Part shown: piece after piece, positions 27,598-34,140 of the stretch
How the letters are laid out: every line of letters starts with the position of its first letter
Position numbering within the stretch: the first letter of the stretch is position 1
Assembly: GCA_036271315.1 (NCBI GenBank)
Contig: DATBAV010000035.1
Location: 1 to 34,140, forward strand
DNA: 34,140 bases
Reading direction: 5' to 3'
Source: VRUE01 sp036271315
GTDB taxonomy: Bacteria > Actinomycetota > Thermoleophilia > Solirubrobacterales > 70-9
The notes under the pieces: generated by a model
The model's input: only the letters and a program-made list of their open reading frames with translations
Databases searched by the model: none
Told to the model about the DNA's origin: nothing
Position numbers and translations under genes: made by a program

Positions 27598-28527
27598 ATG
27601 GACCCGGCAATCATCGTCTTCGGACTAGGAATCGGCGTACTCGTCGGCATGACCGGCATGGGCGGTGGATCCCTGATGACCCCGTTGCTGATCCTGATCT
27701 TCGGCATCCAGCCGACGACGGCGATCGGCACCGACATCTTCTACTCGGCGATCACCAAGACGGTCGGCGGCTGGCGCCACTTCCGCATGAAGACGGTGAA
27801 CATGGAGCTGGTCAAGTGGCTCTCCTTCGGCAGCGTGCCGGCGGCCGTGCTCGGCGTCGCGATCGTCTCGGTGTTGCAGGACCACATCGGCGAAGACCGC
27901 CTCGACTCGTTGGTCTACGCCGTGCTCGGCGGCACCCTGCTGATGGTTGGGGTGATCACCCTCACCAGGGCGCTGATCCTGCGCGACCTGGTGGTCGAGC
28001 GCGACCGCTTCGAGGTCGAGCGCCGGCACAAGGTCGCGGCGATCGCGATCGGCGCCACCACCGGCTTCGTGATCGGGATCACCTCGGCGGGGTCGGGCAC
28101 GGTGATCGCGATCCTGCTGATCGCCGTCTACCGACTGGCGCCGAAGAAGGTGGTCGGTACCGATGTCTTTCACGCCGCGATCCTGCTCTGGGCGGCGGGC
28201 ATCGCCCACATCGTCGGCGGCAACGTCGACTTCGGCCTCGCCGCCAACATCCTGATCGGCTCGGTCCCCGGCGTGGTGATCGGCGCCGCGCTCTCCGACA
28301 AGGCTCCGCAGGGCTTCATTCGCACCGCGCTTGGCCTCGTCCTGGTCGGCTCGGGCATCGTCACGATCCAAAAGGGCGATCCGACGGTCTGGCCGATCGC
28401 CGCCGCGGTTGCCGCACTCGGCCTCGGCGCCATTCTCGCCGCGCCGCGCTGGCTGCACCGCCGTCGCGAGAAGGAAGCGCAAGCCGCCGCTCGCGCCGCG
28501 GCGCTGGCACCGGACGCGACCGGCTGA
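27598..28527 (+). CDS. TauE/SafE-family (TSUP) membrane transporter
   Basis: This 309-residue integral membrane protein has the TSUP inverted-repeat fold. Repeat one begins IVFGLGIGVLVGMTGMGGGSL followed by MTPLLILIFGIQPTTAIGTD. Repeat two carries GATTGFVIGITSAGSGTVIA with VVGTDVFHAAILL. Paired GMGGGS and TSAGSG loops and the IGTD/VGTD motifs are diagnostic. About eight membrane segments are expected. TSUP proteins carry sulphite, sulphate, sulphonates or other organic anions. The next gene encodes an Rrf2 regulator 19 bp downstream, which favours a sulphur-related substrate. The C-terminus has a basic, Ala-rich tail. A palindromic control site precedes it. Confidence 0.9.
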   Translation: MDPAIIVFGLGIGVLVGMTGMGGGSLMTPLLILIFGIQPTTAIGTDIFYSAITKTVGGWRHFRMKTVNMELVKWLSFGSVPAAVLGVAIVSVLQDHIGEDRLDSLVYAVLGGTLLMVGVITLTRALILRDLVVERDRFEVERRHKVAAIAIGATTGFVIGITSAGSGTVIAILLIAVYRLAPKKVVGTDVFHAAILLWAAGIAHIVGGNVDFGLAANILIGSVPGVVIGAALSDKAPQGFIRTALGLVLVGSGIVTIQKGDPTVWPIAAAVAALGLGAILAAPRWLHRRREKEAQAAARAAALAPDATG

Positions 28528-28546
28528 ATGATTAACTAGCTGACCT

Positions 28547-29002
28547 ATGCGCGTCTCGGCCAAGGCTGACTATGCGGTGCGGGCGGCTGCCGAGCTCGCC
28601 GCCGCCGACGATGACCCGGTCAAGGGCGAGAAGCTCGCCGAGGCCCAGGACATCCCGTTGCAGTTCCTCGAGCACATCCTGCTCGAGCTCAAGCACGCCG
28701 GCATCGTCCGCGCTCGCCGCGGCGCCAAGGGCGGCTACTGGCTCGCCCGTGAGGCCGACGAGGTGACGATCGCCGACATCGTCCGCGCCGTCGAGGGCCC
28801 GATCGCCCACGTCCAGTCGGCGCCGCCGGAGTCGATCGAGTACCGCGGCAACGCCGAGCACCTGCAGGAGGTCTGGATCGCCGTTCGCGCCAGCCTGCGC
28901 ACCGTGCTGGAGCACGTCACCCTCGCCGACCTGGTCAGCGGTCAGCTGCCCAGCGAGGTCAAAGCGCTCGCCGCCGAACCGGACGCCTGGGTCGCCCGCT
29001 AG
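28547..29002 (+). CDS. Rrf2-family transcriptional regulator without cysteines
   Basis: This 151-residue winged-helix regulator begins with the Rrf2 signature MRVSAKADYAVRAAAELA. The wing and recognition region follow (IPLQFLEHILLELKHAGIV, RARRGAKGGYWLAREADEVT, IADIVRAVEGP). IscR, NsrR and RsrR bind Fe-S clusters through cysteines near residues 90-110; this protein has none. It should therefore work like cluster-free members such as CymR, the cysteine-metabolism repressor that partners cysteine synthase. It is probably co-transcribed with the TSUP transporter and may act on the palindrome upstream of it. Confidence 0.88.
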   Translation: MRVSAKADYAVRAAAELAAADDDPVKGEKLAEAQDIPLQFLEHILLELKHAGIVRARRGAKGGYWLAREADEVTIADIVRAVEGPIAHVQSAPPESIEYRGNAEHLQEVWIAVRASLRTVLEHVTLADLVSGQLPSEVKALAAEPDAWVAR

Positions 29003-29006
29003 GCGC

Positions 29007-30410
29007 TCAGTCCGTCGCCGGGACGCCGCCGGCGACGACGTTGACGAAGTTCTCCAGGTGGCGGGTGGTCCAGCACTCGAAGGCGCCGTCGCAGTAGCGC
29101 TCGTAGGCGGCCATCACCGAGTCGCCGTAGTTCCAGTAGAGCTTCGGCTCGGGGTTGAGCCAGAAGAGGCGGCCGGCTCGTTCGGAGACCTGGGCGAAGA
29201 CGTCGGCGTGGGGCTCGCGGCCGTTGGTGCGCGCGTCGCCGAGCACGATCACGGTCGAGCGCGGGTCGAGGTCGTCGGAGATCTCGCCGAGGAACTCGAG
29301 CCAGACCCGGCCGTAGTCGGTATAGCCGGAGACGTCGGCGACGCCGCCCTCGCTGGAGATGCGCTGGGCAATCACGCGAAAGTCGCGCTCGTGCTCGAAG
29401 ACGTCGGTGACCTCGGAGATGCGCTCGATGAAGACGAAGCTGCGCAGCTTGCGGAAGGAGTCGTGCAGGGCGTGCAGGACGGAGAGAAAGAAGACGCTGG
29501 CCGAGGTGACCGAGGTGGAGACGTCGCAGAGCACGTAGATCTCTGGCCGGCGCGGGCGCTTGGGCCGGTAGTGCAAGTTCATCGGCACGCCGCCGGTCTC
29601 CAAAGAGCCGCGCATCGTCCGCCGCACGTCGATGCCCTGACCCTTGCGGCGGCCGCGCTGCTCGTGGCCGAGCGTCGCCAGCCGTCGCTTCATCTGCGAT
29701 ACGGCGCGGTGCACGGCGGCAAGGTCCTGGGTCGGGTTGGTCGGCAGCGCCCGGTCGAGCTCGGCCAGCGGCCGTGACGGGGGCAGGGTGGCGGTGCGCT
29801 CGATTAGGTCGCGCTCGAGCTCGCGGCGCAGGTGGCGCTCGAAGGCGTTGAGCTGCTCGCGCTCGATCGGCGGCAGCTCGGCGGCGCCGTCCTCGGCCGT
29901 CGCCTGGGTGCCGGCCGAGAGGCCGAGGGTGCGGCGGATCCGCTGCACGTCGACCCCGACCACTCCCGAGCCCTCGCCCTGGCGGCCGAAGGCGGAGATC
30001 GCCAGGCGGGCCAGGTCGCGCATCTCGCCGTCGTTCTGCTCGATGATCGCCTGGCGAATCTGCTCGCGCAGCTCGTCGATGTCGAGCCGCTCGGCCCCCT
30101 CGCTGCGCTGAGCGCTTTCCTCGATCCCGCGGCTGATCGCCTCGGTCTCGGCGGCGCGGAAGAACCAGCGATCGAAGAGCAGCTCGAAGAGACGGCGGTC
30201 CTCCTGGGACTTGGCGATCGTCGTTGCCAGCGCCTCGCGGAAGTCCTCGCGCGAAGTCCAGGGCACCTCTTCAAGGGCGGCGAAGGCGTCGAGGATCTCC
30301 GAGGTACCGACCGAGACGCCCTCACTGCGCAGCTCCTCGCAGAAGCCGAGCAGCTTGGCGGCGAGCCCGGGCGGGCCCGCCTCAGCCTTGGGGCCGTACG
30401 GGCTCGGCAA
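29007..30410 (-). CDS. VWA domain protein, CoxE-like
   Basis: This 467-residue cytoplasmic protein has a helical N-terminal half and a C-terminal von Willebrand factor A domain. The metal-ion (MIDAS) motif is DVSTSVT (DxSxS) near residue 295. Later segments are VIVLGDARTNGRE and RLFWLNPEPKLYWNYGDSVM, typical of CoxE-like proteins. CoxE works with the MoxR-type ATPase CoxD in maturing the Mo-Cu site of carbon monoxide dehydrogenase. Many CoxD/CoxE-like pairs occur without that enzyme and have unknown targets, as here. The gene overlaps the ATPase gene by 29 bp, so they are made together. ATG 30410 is assumed; the first 15 residues may not be translated. Confidence 0.88.
   Translation of the reverse strand: MPSPYGPKAEAGPPGLAAKLLGFCEELRSEGVSVGTSEILDAFAALEEVPWTSREDFREALATTIAKSQEDRRLFELLFDRWFFRAAETEAISRGIEESAQRSEGAERLDIDELREQIRQAIIEQNDGEMRDLARLAISAFGRQGEGSGVVGVDVQRIRRTLGLSAGTQATAEDGAAELPPIEREQLNAFERHLRRELERDLIERTATLPPSRPLAELDRALPTNPTQDLAAVHRAVSQMKRRLATLGHEQRGRRKGQGIDVRRTMRGSLETGGVPMNLHYRPKRPRRPEIYVLCDVSTSVTSASVFFLSVLHALHDSFRKLRSFVFIERISEVTDVFEHERDFRVIAQRISSEGGVADVSGYTDYGRVWLEFLGEISDDLDPRSTVIVLGDARTNGREPHADVFAQVSERAGRLFWLNPEPKLYWNYGDSVMAAYERYCDGAFECWTTRHLENFVNVVAGGVPATD
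29013..29037 (+). terminator. 9-bp hairpin after the Rrf2 gene
   Basis: CGTCGCCGG (29013-29021) and CCGGCGACG (29029-29037) form a perfect stem with a 7-nt loop, starting 11 bp past the Rrf2 stop. It lies within the last codons of the convergent VWA gene. No U-tract follows. Confidence 0.4.
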
Positions 30411-31263
30411 GCTTCACCCCGACTCGCTCGGCAACCAGATCGATGTCGGTGCGGTGCTTGACGATGATCGACATCGATTGGTTGAAGGTCTCGCGGTCGA
30501 TGTCCTCGGTGCCCATCAGCAGCAGCGTGCGCGCCCAATCGATCGACTCGGCGATCGAGGGCGGCTTCTTCAGGTCGAGGTCGCGGATCATCCGCACCAC
30601 CTCGACCAGCTTGCGGGTGAGCGCCTCGGAGAGCTCGGGGGCGTGCAGGCGGACGATCTCCATCTCGCGCTCGAGGTCCGGGTAGTCGAGCCAGAGGTAG
30701 AGGCAGCGGCGCTTCAACGCCTCGGTCAACTCGCGCGAGTTGTTCGAGGTGAGGATCACGATCGGCATCGTCGTCGCCGATACCTGGCCCAGCTCGGGAA
30801 TCGTGATCTGGAAGTCGGAGAGCAGCTCGAGCAGCATCGCCTCGAACTCCTGGTCGGTCTTGTCGATCTCGTCGATCAGCAGCACCACCGGCTCGGGGCT
30901 GGCGATCGCCTGCATCAGCGGTCGCTCGAGCAGGAACTCCTTGTCGAAGATGTCGCCGTGGACGTCCTCCCAGCCGTCCTCGCCGCCGGCCTGGATGCGC
31001 AGCAGCTGCTTGCGGTAGTTCCACTCGTAAAGCGCCTTGGCCTCGTCGAGGCCCTCGTAGCACTGCAGGCGGATCAGCTCGCGGCCGGTGGCGCGGGAGA
31101 GCGCCTTGGCCAGCTCGGTCTTGCCGACCCCGGCCGGGCCCTCGACCAGGACCGGCTTGCCTAGTCGCTGGGCGAGGAAGGAGACCAGCGCGGCGGGCTC
31201 GTCGGCGAGGTAGCCGACCTCGGCGAGCGCCTGCTTAACCTCCGCTGCGGAACCATCGGCCAT
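30382..31263 (-). CDS. MoxR-family AAA ATPase, CoxD-like
   Basis: This 293-residue AAA+ ATPase has Walker A GPAGVGKT (42-49) and Walker B VVLLIDEIDK. A sensor 1 region (IVILTSNNSRELTEALKRR) and the arginine-finger region RRCLYLWLDYP follow. MoxR proteins act as chaperones that insert cofactors or remodel complexes together with a VWA protein, and the next gene supplies one. CYEGLDEAKALYEWNY is typical of the CoxD/NorQ-like branch. ATG 31263 overlaps the divergent small gene's first possible ATG; extension to 31335 is rejected because it crosses that gene. A -10-like GATTAT lies 10 bp before the ATG, so the message is nearly leaderless. Confidence 0.9.
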   Translation of the reverse strand: MADGSAAEVKQALAEVGYLADEPAALVSFLAQRLGKPVLVEGPAGVGKTELAKALSRATGRELIRLQCYEGLDEAKALYEWNYRKQLLRIQAGGEDGWEDVHGDIFDKEFLLERPLMQAIASPEPVVLLIDEIDKTDQEFEAMLLELLSDFQITIPELGQVSATTMPIVILTSNNSRELTEALKRRCLYLWLDYPDLEREMEIVRLHAPELSEALTRKLVEVVRMIRDLDLKKPPSIAESIDWARTLLLMGTEDIDRETFNQSMSIIVKHRTDIDLVAERVGVKLAEPVRPQG

Positions 31264-31272
31264 GAGGGCGAT

Positions 31273-31279
31273 GATAATC
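31273..31279. promoter_or_regulatory. Back-to-back -10 elements of divergent genes
   Basis: The plus strand reads GATAAT (31273-31278) and the minus strand reads GATTAT (31279-31274), so one seven-base patch offers a -10 box in each direction. The plus-strand box would place transcription start at about GTG 31286. I see no good -35 on either side. Confidence 0.4.
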
Positions 31280-31285
31280 GGCCCT

Positions 31286-31540
31286 GTGCTCGACCTCGCC
31301 CTGCCGCTCGCCTCGCTGCTGCCGCACAGCGCCACCCCCTACATCGCGCTGGTCCTGATCGGCTTCGCCGTCGGCATCCTCGGCCACCTCAGCTCGGCCC
31401 GCTGGCTGGTCGCCGCCGGGGTGATCCTGATCTTCCTCGGCGCCTTCCTCTTTCCGGTCGCGGTGAACTTCACTCAGGACAGCCCCGGCAGGATCGAAGC
31501 GCCCGAAGAAAGCCCGCGAGCCCTGGAAACGATTCGCTAG
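31286..31540 (+). CDS. Small membrane protein, hypothetical
   Basis: This is 84 residues from GTG 31286; in-frame ATG 31262 and 31271 are alternatives but lie within the promoter patch. Two hydrophobic segments are seen (HSATPYIALVLIGFAVGILG and WLVAAGVILIFLGAFLFPVA), joined by a short loop (HLSSAR). A polar tail ends EESPRALETIR. Small two-helix proteins like this are common and I do not recognise a family. It is divergent from the CoxD-like gene and upstream of a lipoprotein gene. Confidence 0.6.
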   Translation: MLDLALPLASLLPHSATPYIALVLIGFAVGILGHLSSARWLVAAGVILIFLGAFLFPVAVNFTQDSPGRIEAPEESPRALETIR

Positions 31541-31588
31541 AGCGCACCCGCTAGCTTTACGACTACGCCAACCCGACCGTCTCGTCCA

Positions 31589-31594
31589 GGAGGC
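31589..31594 (+). promoter_or_regulatory. Ribosome binding site that selects a TTG start
   Basis: AGGAGG lies 8 bases before TTG 31603 but 23 bases before the first in-frame ATG (31618). It therefore supports TTG as the start of the lipoprotein. Confidence 0.65.
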
Positions 31595-31602
31595 CCGCCG
31601 CT

Positions 31603-32724
31603 TTGAACCGAGTTCGCATGCTTTCCGTTTTCATCGCGCTGATCGCGCTGAGCGCGGCACTTGCCGCCTGCGGCGGCGGCAGCAGCGACGACCCCCAGAC
31701 GGTGGTCGAAGAAGCGACCCTGAAAGGGGTCGAAAGCGGCAAGTTGGACCTCGCGGTCGACGCCAATGTTCAGGGCGAAAAAGGCGGCAAGGTCGACGTC
31801 AACCTCTCCGGGCCGTTCCAGAGCGAAAGCGAAGCCGAATACCCCGAACTCAGCCTCTCCGTTTCGTCCAAAGGCTCGCTCGGCGGCAAAGACCTGAACC
31901 GCGAAGGTGGCATCACCCTGCTCGGCAACAAGGCCTACGTGGCCTACGAAGGAACCGAGTACGAAGTCGACTCGACCACCTTCAACTTCGTCAAGTCGAT
32001 GCTCAAACAGCAGGGCGGGGGCAAATCGAGCGAAATCGCCGCTTGCCAGGAAGCGGCCGGCGAACTCGAAATCTCCGACTTCGTCGAAAACCTGAAGAGC
32101 GATGGCAGCGCCGAGGTCGGCGGCACCAGCACGACCAAGGTCAGCGGTGATCTCGACGCCACCTCCGCAGTCGAAGCGTTCAGCTCGCTGATCGAAGACC
32201 CGGCATGTAGCGAACAGCTCAGCGCCGCCGGCCCGCTGCCCTCGGCGGCCGAACTCGACAAAGCGAAGAGCACCGTGCGGGACTCGCTCAAGTCGGCTCA
32301 CGTCGACCTCTACGTCGGCGACGACCACATCGTGCGGCGGATCGTGGCGCAGGCGACGATCGAACCGCCAAAGAGCTCTAAAACCGGAGCGAAACGGGTC
32401 GAACTGGATCTCGACCTGACCCTGACCGGCGTCAACGAAGAGCAGACGATCTCGGCGCCGGCCAGCTCCAAGCCGCTCAGCGACCTCTTCCTCAAGCTCG
32501 GCATCAACCCGATCGAACTGCTTAATGCTTTCCAGAGCGGCGGCTCGCAAGGACTCGGCAGCCTGCTCGAAGGCCTCGGCGAAGCAGGCGGCAGCAAAGC
32601 CGGCGGCGGCGGTTCGGGCGGCGGCAACTCCTCAGGCGGCGGCGGTCAGCAGTCCTACTACGAATGCCTGGGTGAAGCGCACACGCCGGTCGACATCCAA
32701 AACTGCACGGGGCAGCTCCAGTAG
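31603..32724 (+). CDS. Lipoprotein, possibly LppX/LprAFG-like
   Basis: This 373-residue predicted lipoprotein has a signal peptide with lipobox LAAC (Cys23) followed by Gly/Ser/Asp. The mature region (TVVEEATLKGVESGKLDLAV, GKVDVNLSGPFQ, GITLLGNKAYVAYEGTEYEV) reads like the half-barrel of LppX/LprG-type lipoproteins, which hold lipids beneath the mycobacterial outer layer. A second strand-rich part spans about 230-290. A Gly/Ser-rich linker (about 325-350) leads to a short tail with two cysteines (YYECLGEAHTP and IQNCTG), probably a disulphide. Codon choice is odd: Glu is mostly GAA and AAA is frequent, whereas the neighbours favour GAG and AAG. Family assignment is moderate. Confidence 0.72.
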   Translation: MNRVRMLSVFIALIALSAALAACGGGSSDDPQTVVEEATLKGVESGKLDLAVDANVQGEKGGKVDVNLSGPFQSESEAEYPELSLSVSSKGSLGGKDLNREGGITLLGNKAYVAYEGTEYEVDSTTFNFVKSMLKQQGGGKSSEIAACQEAAGELEISDFVENLKSDGSAEVGGTSTTKVSGDLDATSAVEAFSSLIEDPACSEQLSAAGPLPSAAELDKAKSTVRDSLKSAHVDLYVGDDHIVRRIVAQATIEPPKSSKTGAKRVELDLDLTLTGVNEEQTISAPASSKPLSDLFLKLGINPIELLNAFQSGGSQGLGSLLEGLGEAGGSKAGGGGSGGGNSSGGGGQQSYYECLGEAHTPVDIQNCTGQLQ

Positions 32725-32786
32725 TCGCATTCCTCCGCACTCCGTATGGCTGGCCCTATCTGCTGACGCCGCTGATCCCGCTGGCG

Positions 32787-33821
32787 GTGGTGCTGGATAT
32801 CGCCGGCGCCACTGCCGGGGCAGTCTTCGCCACCGCGGCGCTGGGGATCATTCCGACGGCGGCCCTGATGGGTCGTGCCACCGAGGAGCTGGCGGCGCGC
32901 TCGGGGCCCGGCATTGGCGGCCTGCTCAACGTCACCTTCGGCAACGCGCCGGAGCTGATCATCGCCCTCTTCGCGCTCGGCAAGGGCCTGCAGGAAGTGG
33001 TCCGCGCCTCGATCGTCGGCTCGATCGTCGGCAACATCCTGCTGGTGATGGGCGCCGCGATGCTGGCGGGCGGGCTCGGCCGCGACAAACAGACCTTCAA
33101 CCGGACCGGCGCGGCGATCCAGACCTCGATGTTGATGCTCGCCGCCGCGGCGCTGATCATGCCCGCGATCTTCGAGCTGGTCGAGGGCCAAGGCCTGCCA
33201 TTGCCCGGCAGTACCTCGACCCACTACGGCGGCACCGTCGAGCACCTCTCGCTCGCCGTCGCGGTCGTCCTGATCATCACCTACGCCCTCGGCCTCGTCT
33301 TCTCGCTGAAGACCCACCGCGCCCTCTTCAACCCGGACTACGAGGACGAGGACGGCTGGGGCTGGTCGGTTCGCACCTCGGTGATCGCGCTGGCGATCGC
33401 CGGGGTCCTCGTCGGGATCATGTCGGAGGTTCTGGTCGGCTCGATCACCGAAGCCTCCGAATCGGTCGGCCTCTCCGAGTTCTTCATCGGCGTCGTCGTC
33501 GTCGCGATCGTCGGCAACGCCGCCGAGCACTGGGTCGCGGTCCTCGTCGCCCGCAAGGACAAGATGGACCTGGCGGTCAACATCGCGATCGGCTCGAGCG
33601 GCCAGGTCGCCCTCTTCGTCGCCCCGTTCCTCGTCATCGCCTCCTACTTCGTCGGCCCCTATCCGCTGGCCCTGGTCTTCAATGGCTTCGAGCTGGGCGC
33701 GATCGTGATCGCGATCCTGATCGCCAACTACGTGATCCAGGACGGCGAGTCGACCTGGTTCGAGGGCGTTCAGCTGTTGGCTGTGTACCTCGTCTTCGGG
33801 CTCGCGTTCTATTTCGCCTGA
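32787..33821 (+). CDS. Calcium/proton antiporter, CaxA family
   Basis: This membrane antiporter has at least 344 residues and about eleven helices, and exchanges Ca2+ or other cations for protons. The two alpha-repeat motifs of the CaCA superfamily are intact: GGLLNVTFGNAPELIIALFA (first half) and VVAIVGNAAEHWVAVLVARK (second half), each with the transport glutamate. An acidic loop (NPDYEDEDGWGW) lies between the halves. The start is a problem. The frame is open upstream to 32676 and encodes family-like sequence (TPYGWPYLLTPLIPLAVVLD) before GTG 32787, but it holds no ATG, GTG or TTG there. A CTG start, such as 32703, or a shortened first helix is needed. The next gene is a second CaCA antiporter. 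Confidence 0.88.
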   Translation: MVLDIAGATAGAVFATAALGIIPTAALMGRATEELAARSGPGIGGLLNVTFGNAPELIIALFALGKGLQEVVRASIVGSIVGNILLVMGAAMLAGGLGRDKQTFNRTGAAIQTSMLMLAAAALIMPAIFELVEGQGLPLPGSTSTHYGGTVEHLSLAVAVVLIITYALGLVFSLKTHRALFNPDYEDEDGWGWSVRTSVIALAIAGVLVGIMSEVLVGSITEASESVGLSEFFIGVVVVAIVGNAAEHWVAVLVARKDKMDLAVNIAIGSSGQVALFVAPFLVIASYFVGPYPLALVFNGFELGAIVIAILIANYVIQDGESTWFEGVQLLAVYLVFGLAFYFA

Positions 33822-33856
33822 CGAGCGGCCTCCGCACCGCCGAGTAGTTTCCGTCG

Positions 33857-34140
33857 ATGGATGAGCTACTCCTCATCGTCGCCTTCGCGGTCGTCCTCGC
33901 CGGCGCGCTGCTCTTCACCAACGCGGTCGAGTGGCTCGGTCACTCGCTCGGGCTTGGCGAGGGGGCGGTAGGTAGCGTCCTCGCCGCGGTCGGCACCGCC
34001 GCGCCGGAGACGCTGATCGCGATCGTCGCCCTTCTCTCCACCAATCCGGAGTCCGAAGACGTCGCGATCGGCGCGATCGTCGGCGCGCCCTTCCTGCTCG
34101 GCACCCTGGCGATGGGCCTGGTCGGCCTCTTCGCCTACCT
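33857..34140 (+). CDS. Sodium/calcium antiporter family protein (5' part, cut by window end)
   Basis: The first 94 codons are visible, from ATG 33857 to the end of the window. The protein starts with a hydrophobic helix (MDELLLIVAFAVVLAGALLF) followed by TNAVEWLGHSLGLGEGAVGS. VLAAVGTAAPETLIAIVALL is an alpha-repeat motif of the CaCA superfamily with a conserved Pro-Glu. It starts 35 bp after the preceding CaxA-type antiporter on the same strand. The two share a superfamily but are not close copies: GTAAPE here against GNAPE there. Whether they act separately or together cannot be seen. The rest of the gene lies outside. Confidence 0.82.
   Translation, partial: MDELLLIVAFAVVLAGALLFTNAVEWLGHSLGLGEGAVGSVLAAVGTAAPETLIAIVALLSTNPESEDVAIGAIVGAPFLLGTLAMGLVGLFAY

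Noticed and set aside
1..34140. CRISPR arrays, insertion sequences, integrases or prophage genes
   Set aside because: No regularly spaced direct repeats, transposase or integrase motifs were seen. The long repeats found are inverted and have no associated protein.

Overview
The window is GC-rich chromosomal DNA with tightly packed genes, many GTG/TTG starts and overlapping start/stop junctions. An actinobacterial-type integration host factor (mIHF) gene at 18139-18495 points firmly to Actinobacteria. The YrbE/Mkl-like transporter, the mycobacterial-style aldehyde dehydrogenase, tandem HxlR-type regulators and several apparently leaderless starts fit a deep-branching, soil-type actinobacterium. 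Thermoleophilia (Solirubrobacterales-like) is my best guess, but that is inference. I see no insertion sequence, prophage, CRISPR array, rRNA or convincing tRNA.

Layout. 1-3376: the 3' end of a chlorite-dismutase-family heme protein, an FprA-type ferredoxin-NADP reductase, a tandem winged-helix regulator with an SCP2-like tail, then a 532-bp gene-free stretch rich in hairpins. 3377-10533 (minus strand): a putative lipoprotein, a PQQ-type sugar dehydrogenase lipoprotein, an aldehyde dehydrogenase and full-length B12-dependent methionine synthase (metH). 10636-17167 (plus): a coupled run of two MlaE/YrbE permeases, an Mkl/MlaF ATPase, an RND/MMPL exporter, a thioredoxin-fold membrane-anchored protein lacking CxxC, and a B3/B4-domain protein. 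This looks like an envelope lipid-transport locus with no MCE (MlaD) gene in view. 17244-18495: two small hypothetical genes converging on mihF. 18748-21196: a serine-palmitoyltransferase-like alpha-oxoamine synthase divergent, by only 25 bp, from a GNAT-fold protein resembling the bacterial ceramide synthase family, a possible sphingolipid module. 21356-24941: a small membrane protein, an AlkA-type DNA glycosylase and a PAS-GAF-GGDEF-EAL cyclic-di-GMP enzyme with both catalytic motifs intact. 24914-29002: a ThiXYZ-like ABC importer divergent from a TauE/SafE transporter followed by a cysteine-free Rrf2 regulator, with a strong palindrome in the shared promoter. 29007-31263: a MoxR-type AAA ATPase and a CoxE-like VWA protein. 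31286-34140: a small membrane protein, an LppX-like lipoprotein and two consecutive CaCA-superfamily cation antiporters, the second cut by the window end.

The most unusual non-coding signal is a set of long inverted repeats in or beside intergenic gaps: 27-bp arms at 6930-7030, 28-bp arms at 12243-12406, 26-bp arms at 21162-21287, 13-bp arms at 21623-21678 and 3241-3278. A perfect 20-bp palindrome at 18123-18142 also contains the stop codons of two convergent genes. Their arms differ in sequence but the design recurs. They may be U-tract-less terminators, cruciform-forming sites or a degenerate mobile repeat family.
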